Of a stretch of 9,391 nucleotides of DNA, positions 6,197 through 9,391 are shown piece after piece; the first letter of the stretch is position 1; each line of letters starts with the position of its first letter. The stretch lies in the NCBI GenBank assembly GCA_009777685.1, contig WRLJ01000054.1, positions 1 to 9,391 of the forward strand, given 5' to 3'. The notes under the pieces were generated by a model. It saw nothing but the letters and a program-made list of their open reading frames with translations, ran no database searches and had not been told where the DNA came from. The stretch comes from Oscillospiraceae bacterium. GTDB lineage: Bacteria; Bacillota; Clostridia; Oscillospirales; UBA929. The translations under genes and the position numbers were made by a program.

Positions 6197-8259
6197 GCGA
6201 CCACGTTCCTTTCCTCACTCAGCGATTCAAAACCGGACGAACGGGCGGAAACCGCGCCCGCCGCGGCCAGCAGGACCGCCGTGCCCCCGGCCGCCGCGAA
6301 CACCAGCGCCAGCGGCTCCTTGCGGATGGGCATTCTGCCGCGGACGCCCGCCTCCTCCGCGTCGCTGAGGGTCGTGTCACGGAACGACTCCGTAAAGCTC
6401 TCGGCGGTGCGGACGGCGGCGTCGAAAACCCCGCCGTACAAGGGCAGCGCGGCCCCCAGCGTAACGCCCTGCGCAACCAGGATCAAGACGGCGCACTGGA
6501 CAAACACCCAGCCAAAGCGCCGCTTTCGGCTCACGCCCAGCGCGTGGAGCAGCGCCGTCTCCCGCCGCTTGCGCGCGGCGAAGAACAGCGCGAAGAACAG
6601 CACGGCGGCAGCCCAGCCCGCCGCCGCGAGGGCGAAAATCCACACCATGCCGAGCCGCAGGTTGAGCAGGGCGGCCTTGACCGTCCCATAGCCCTGGTCA
6701 TAGAAGCGGAAAAAGCCCCCGTACCCTTCGGCGATGCTGTCAATCAGCGCTTTGGTTTCCCCGATTTGGCCGTTCGGGATGATCACGGCGTCCGCCAGCA
6801 GGGGAGGGAGGTCCGGCCCGCTCATGGCTGGATCCCCGGCGTCCCCGAAGGAGGCGCTCGGGATGATAACCGTGTTCGGGGCGATAAAATAGTCGCCGGA
6901 CTCCAGCAATAGCGTGTTGTATATCCCGGCAATGGTGTATTCCAGCGGCTCGGTGATCTCCAGCTCCGGCCTGTACCGGCCGGGGATCCAGAAGGAGCGG
7001 AGAACCTCGGGCGAATCGTCCGAAACAGAAGCCCACGTTGACATGGGGCTGAGACTCAGGGGGTACAGCCGCAGCGGCAGGGTATCGCCGACAGACAGGC
7101 CGTTTTGCTCGGCCAGCCACCCGCTGATCAGGCAGACCCGCGCGCCGTCCCGCGCCTCCTGCTCACTGAAAACCCGCCCCTCGGCCATAAATCTTCGGTT
7201 TTGATTGAACCGGGGCAGGCTGGCCGGGTTATGGGTGGTGAGGACTTGCAGGCTATTGTGGGAGATGTCCGCGACGCGCAGCGCGTTTTGTATCCGCTCT
7301 CCCTGTCCGGAATCCAGCGCGTCCTCCAGCGTACCCGCCAGCTCAAAGCAGGCGTACCCCGGCTCTCCCGAATCGGGGGGAAGATCAAAGACATTCGCCA
7401 TGATCTTCATGGGATAAATCTCCCGGGGCCCTCTGTAGCTTCTTAAATAATCGCTCCACCACAGGTTTGAGGAGAGGAGCTGGCTGATTTCCTGCTCCGA
7501 GTGGATCGTGCCCGTTTCCAGCGGTCTGGTGTCCGTCGTCAGCCAATCCACGCTCAGGGTGTTCACAGTCGAGGCCATGATCCCCCCGGACGGGGAATAC
7601 ATCCCGCTTGCGGCATACCGCTTGCCCGTCGCCACGGGAGGGGAGCCGTCCGGGTTTTGAATCCAGAAATAGATCACGATGTTTTGCGGGGGCGGATAGG
7701 CCGAATGGAGGAAAAGCGTCTGCTCGACCGTAAAGACCGCCCGGACCGAACGGGATACATAGGGAAGGGGCGGCTCGCCGGGAAGCTCCTCCCAGCCAAG
7801 CTGGTACTCGTCCGTGACTTGCAGGCAGGTGAGGATAAAGGCGGCGGCGGCCTGGGGGGAGGCGCCTGCCACGGCGGCGGAATGGCCGATCCCCGTTGCC
7901 CGGAACGGAACGGAGGTGAGGCCGGGCGAGTACGCGCCGAACACGCGCCGGTCGTCCAGCTCCAGCAAGCCGGAGCCGTACACCGTTCCCCGGATCGTGC
8001 GCAGAATCTCCTCTCCCATTTCCTCTCCGGTTATGTCGTGCGCCTGCGGGTGGGTTTCGGTGTATCTGCGTATGGAAAAGGCGTCGGGTATGGCAATGGT
8101 CGTGATGTTTTTGTCGATGTCCCGCAGGCCCGCGTACGCTGAATACCACAGCCCCGCCGAAACGCAGAGCAGCGTCCCCGACAGCGCGAGCAGCAGGCAG
8201 AACAGCGCGCTTGTCAGAGCGCTTCTTTGAAGGTGCTTGAACAGATAGCGGAAAAACAT
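6193..8259 (-). CDS. FtsX-like ABC permease, 688 residues, large extracytoplasmic domain
   Basis: First gene of the operon. A membrane helix at about residues 16-40 is followed by roughly 490 extracytoplasmic residues, then an FtsX domain with helices near 538-561, 583-607 and 650-671. The coupling loop ARKRRETALLHALGVSRKRR (about 561-580) is characteristic of MacB-like permeases. An unusually long loop of some 40 polar residues (about 608-649) separates the last two helices. I choose the ATG at 8259, preceded by GGAAGG five bases away. A GTG at 8298 would add 13 residues, but it lies on the far side of a leader hairpin and lacks a good binding site. The extracytoplasmic domain does not resemble a family I can name. 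Heterodimer formation with the 421-residue permease is inferred from gene order. Confidence 0.87.
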   Translation of the reverse strand: MFFRYLFKHLQRSALTSALFCLLLALSGTLLCVSAGLWYSAYAGLRDIDKNITTIAIPDAFSIRRYTETHPQAHDITGEEMGEEILRTIRGTVYGSGLLELDDRRVFGAYSPGLTSVPFRATGIGHSAAVAGASPQAAAAFILTCLQVTDEYQLGWEELPGEPPLPYVSRSVRAVFTVEQTLFLHSAYPPPQNIVIYFWIQNPDGSPPVATGKRYAASGMYSPSGGIMASTVNTLSVDWLTTDTRPLETGTIHSEQEISQLLSSNLWWSDYLRSYRGPREIYPMKIMANVFDLPPDSGEPGYACFELAGTLEDALDSGQGERIQNALRVADISHNSLQVLTTHNPASLPRFNQNRRFMAEGRVFSEQEARDGARVCLISGWLAEQNGLSVGDTLPLRLYPLSLSPMSTWASVSDDSPEVLRSFWIPGRYRPELEITEPLEYTIAGIYNTLLLESGDYFIAPNTVIIPSASFGDAGDPAMSGPDLPPLLADAVIIPNGQIGETKALIDSIAEGYGGFFRFYDQGYGTVKAALLNLRLGMVWIFALAAAGWAAAVLFFALFFAARKRRETALLHALGVSRKRRFGWVFVQCAVLILVAQGVTLGAALPLYGGVFDAAVRTAESFTESFRDTTLSDAEEAGVRGRMPIRKEPLALVFAAAGGTAVLLAAAGAVSARSSGFESLSEERNVVA

Positions 8260-8273
8260 AACGCGCCCTTCCC

Positions 8274-8294
8274 GGCAAACGCGCCGCGTTTGCC
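8274..8294 (-). promoter_or_regulatory. Leader hairpin or operator upstream of the ABC operon
   Basis: A perfect 9-bp inverted repeat, GGCAAACGC and GCGTTTGCC, separated by three bases. In the mRNA of the ABC operon it would form a stable stem-loop directly upstream of the GGGAAGG ribosome binding site of the first permease. It could affect translation or mRNA stability, or be a dimeric repressor site on DNA. It is not a terminator because no T-run follows on either strand. Confidence 0.55.
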
Positions 8295-8370
8295 ACACGG
8301 TTTCAAGAGTAACTCCCCGCCGGCAGCCAAAAAGCCACAGGAAAAGGAAATTTTTTTGGGGGATGGATTG

Positions 8371-8399
8371 ATTTTACCATACATGCTGTCAAAACGCAA
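8371..8399 (-). promoter_or_regulatory. Candidate promoter for the ABC operon
   Basis: Read on the - strand, TTGCGT (8399-8394), a 17-base spacer and TAAAAT (8376-8371) with an extended TGG in front of the -10. The -35 is weak (3 of 6). A TTGACA also occurs nearby (8392-8387), but no -10 sits at the right distance from it. Transcription would start near 8364 and leave a leader of about 100 bases containing the inverted repeat at 8274-8294. Confidence 0.35.
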
Positions 8400-8479
8400 G
8401 CCTGAATGGGGATGTGCGCCGTTTCGCGGCGCGGCGCGCAATATACACAACGCATGAGCCGGAGCTTGGAGAGAAGGGC

Positions 8480-8508
8480 TTGCAATCCGCGCCGGAGGGT
8501 GGTATAAT
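8480..8508 (+). promoter_or_regulatory. Strong sigma-A-type promoter for the toxin cassette
   Basis: TTGCAA (-35, 8480-8485), a spacer of exactly 17 bases, and a perfect TATAAT (-10, 8503-8508). The predicted transcription start is around 8514-8516, about 20 bases before the ATG at 8534. The -10 overlaps an in-frame ATG at 8507, which therefore cannot be translated from this transcript; this decides the start of the toxin gene. Confidence 0.75.
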
Positions 8509-8533
8509 GAGTTCGGACGGTGAGAGCGTGAAC

Positions 8534-8905
8534 ATGGCCAACGAAAGAAGAAAAATTCTCGACGGTACATATCCGTCCAGAATAATTGAGGGGCGGCAGC
8601 GGAAACATATTGAGGGAACACGGGAGTTTGAGCAGAACCGAGAGAAAATGAAACGATACGGAAGTAATCCCTCCATATTGACAGAAGATGCTCAAACGAT
8701 TGTCGATACTCATAAAGGAACTGGCAGAATTTATTTTGTCAGAAACTCCCCGGATTATCCGAGAGAGGATATTGACTTAGGATATATTGCCGGGCGAACG
8801 TGGTCGAAGCCATTAGGAGAATATGTAGACACGTCAGTGGTCACAATATCATATTCAAAGACAGGAGCCCATGTATTCCCAAACGATGCCGAAAGGATGA
8901 AGTAA
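8534..8905 (+). CDS. Free-standing Ntox50-domain protein (polymorphic toxin type 50)
   Basis: A 123-residue protein, of which residues 20-118 match the polymorphic toxin type 50 domain (Ntox50, PF15542) as I remember it. The match runs from RQRKHIEGTREFE near the start, through SNPSILTEDAQ (44-54), a GTG turn (62-64) and DLGYIAGRTW (81-90), to the closing VTISYSKTGAHVFP (103-116). Candidate active-site residues are His25, Lys109 and His113 (inference). Such domains usually sit at the C-terminus of large proteins, notably phage MuF-type head proteins; here only about 19 residues precede it, with no signal peptide. The frame is open back to 8372, but the promoter at 8480-8508 makes the ATG at 8534 the likely start, although its ribosome binding site is weak. 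G+C is about 44% over 8581-8880 (132 of 300), far below the neighbours. The next gene starts one base after the stop. Confidence 0.78.
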   Translation: MANERRKILDGTYPSRIIEGRQRKHIEGTREFEQNREKMKRYGSNPSILTEDAQTIVDTHKGTGRIYFVRNSPDYPREDIDLGYIAGRTWSKPLGEYVDTSVVTISYSKTGAHVFPNDAERMK

Positions 8906-8906
8906 A

Positions 8907-9158
8907 ATGTCATTAAAAACAGAAACTAAATATTTTGATATTCTTGACGCCGCCATGCGGAAACGGGAAGTGGTGTCTATATACACTAAAGAACGTGGAA
9001 TAGTAACAGGAACACCCCATAACGTGGATGAATATGATGCCGACCCGGAAAGACTGGGTTATGTTGTTATGCTCTCCAAGCACTATGCCGACACCGTCTT
9101 CCTTGACGAAATTGTCAGCATAAAACCCGTGGCTGAAATCATGCGGGAAGCGATCTAA
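8907..9158 (+). CDS. Small hypothetical protein, candidate immunity protein for the Ntox50 toxin
   Basis: An 83-residue acidic soluble protein that I do not recognise. It begins one base after the toxin stop, with AAAGGA (8892-8897) nine bases upstream, so it is cotranscribed and probably translationally coupled. Predicted layout by eye: a helix (8-18), strand pairs (21-27, 30-36), an acidic loop (40-50, VDEYDADPE), further strands (51-57, 62-73) and a terminal helix. A mostly beta small-barrel fold is suggested, loosely resembling the turn pattern of YolD/WYL-like domains, but this is weak. Toxin-then-immunity order is the norm in polymorphic toxin loci. Its acidic loop could bind a basic toxin surface (the toxin N-terminal half is rich in Arg and Lys). 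G+C is about 48% over 8941-9060 (58 of 120). Confidence 0.7.
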   Translation: MSLKTETKYFDILDAAMRKREVVSIYTKERGIVTGTPHNVDEYDADPERLGYVVMLSKHYADTVFLDEIVSIKPVAEIMREAI

Positions 9159-9185
9159 CCGCCAAATCCCCGTAATTTAACCAGA

Positions 9186-9216
9186 AAAAGCGTTCGAGGA
9201 ATCGGGCGCTTTTCTT
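9186..9216 (+). terminator. Rho-independent terminator of the toxin-immunity cassette
   Basis: A stem of 12 pairs (two of them G-U) links 9186-9197 with 9202-9213, capped by a GGAA tetraloop of the GNRA type. The descending arm ends in TTTT followed by CTT. It starts 27 bases after the stop of the 83-residue gene and closes the two-gene unit. Confidence 0.8.
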
Positions 9217-9250
9217 ATGCCCGGAGGGATGGCATGACACGGCCGCGGCG

Positions 9251-9278
9251 CGCCGGGGGCGTCGCGCCCTACGGCGAC
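9251..9278. repeat. GC-rich imperfect palindromic segment
   Basis: Two mutually exclusive small hairpins overlap here: GGGCG/CGCCC (9257-9261 with 9265-9269) and GTCGC/GCGAC (9261-9265 with 9274-9278). The wording resembles short GC-rich interspersed repeats I associate with intergenic regions of gut Oscillospiraceae-type genomes, but copy number cannot be judged from one window. Confidence 0.4.
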
Positions 9279-9291
9279 ATGCAATCGGACA

Positions 9292-9325
9292 AACCACGGC
9301 GCGATGCGGGCATCGCGCCGTGGTT
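9292..9325. repeat. Long perfect palindrome, REP-like element or terminator
   Basis: A 16-bp perfect inverted repeat (9292-9307 with 9310-9325) with a 2-base centre, realistically a 15-bp stem with a 4-base loop. On the + strand a TTTTT (9330-9334) follows four bases after the stem, so it could act as a second terminator; on the - strand the flanking sequence is not T-rich. The rest of the 9217-9391 stretch contains no convincing gene, and the last 55 bases show nothing I can assign. Confidence 0.6.
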
Positions 9326-9391
9326 CTCATTTTTGCACACCCAAAAACCCGCGCGGCAAGGGGATTCCGGGCGGGATGGAACTCCGTAAAG

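Noticed and set aside
8260..8298. Upstream GTG start at 8298 for the 688-residue permease
   Set aside because: The extra 13 residues are encoded by the leader inverted repeat, lack a ribosome binding site, and precede a natural basic/hydrophobic N-terminus at the ATG at 8259.
8414..9250. Direct repeats flanking the toxin cassette as insertion footprints
   Set aside because: Only a short GC-rich word (GCGGCGCGC) is shared between 8421-8444 and 9238-9260, which is expected by chance at this composition.
9139..9330. 63-codon - strand frame at the right end
   Set aside because: It runs through the terminator and GC-rich palindromes, gives an Arg-rich translation without family features, and overlaps the end of the 83-residue gene.

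Overview
This window comes from a GC-rich, endospore-forming member of the Firmicutes, most likely an Oscillospiraceae-like or related gut Clostridia (inference). The first 3.7 kb is the spoIIIA operon in canonical order, which is found only in endospore formers. Hand counts give about 68% G+C over bases 1921-2040, far above Bacillus or classic Clostridium.

Layout. Bases 2-3749 (+ strand) hold spoIIIAB (5' end cut off by the window), spoIIIAC, spoIIIAD, spoIIIAE, spoIIIAF, spoIIIAG and spoIIIAH, tightly packed with two ATGA start/stop overlaps. SpoIIIAA and the sporulation promoter must lie upstream of the window. Bases 3755-4196 carry an extended -10 promoter and an Asp23/Gls24-family gene (YqhY-like), closed by a strong hairpin at 4214-4246. 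That hairpin also faces the end of a convergent operon. Bases 4261-8259 (- strand) are a three-gene ABC transporter operon of the MacB/FtsX type: a 688-residue permease, a 421-residue permease starting at TTG, and a 221-residue ATPase. Its leader has a perfect 9-bp hairpin just before the first ribosome binding site.

Bases 8480-9216 are a compact (+) cassette with its own near-consensus promoter, a 123-residue protein that is essentially a free-standing Ntox50 (polymorphic toxin type 50) domain, an 83-residue gene one base downstream that is the likely immunity protein, and an intrinsic terminator. The two genes are clearly AT-richer (44-48% G+C) than everything to their left, so the cassette looks acquired. 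The last 180 bases contain GC-rich palindromes resembling an interspersed repeat and no convincing gene.

How the genes work together. SpoIIIAB-AH build the mother-cell side of the channel (SpoIIIA-SpoIIQ) that keeps the forespore developing after engulfment. The ABC operon is probably an export or mechanotransmission system of unknown substrate. The toxin pair is the most interesting item: a toxin domain normally found at the C-terminus of large secreted or phage MuF-type proteins stands here alone, promoter-driven, with a candidate immunity gene whose family I do not recognise.
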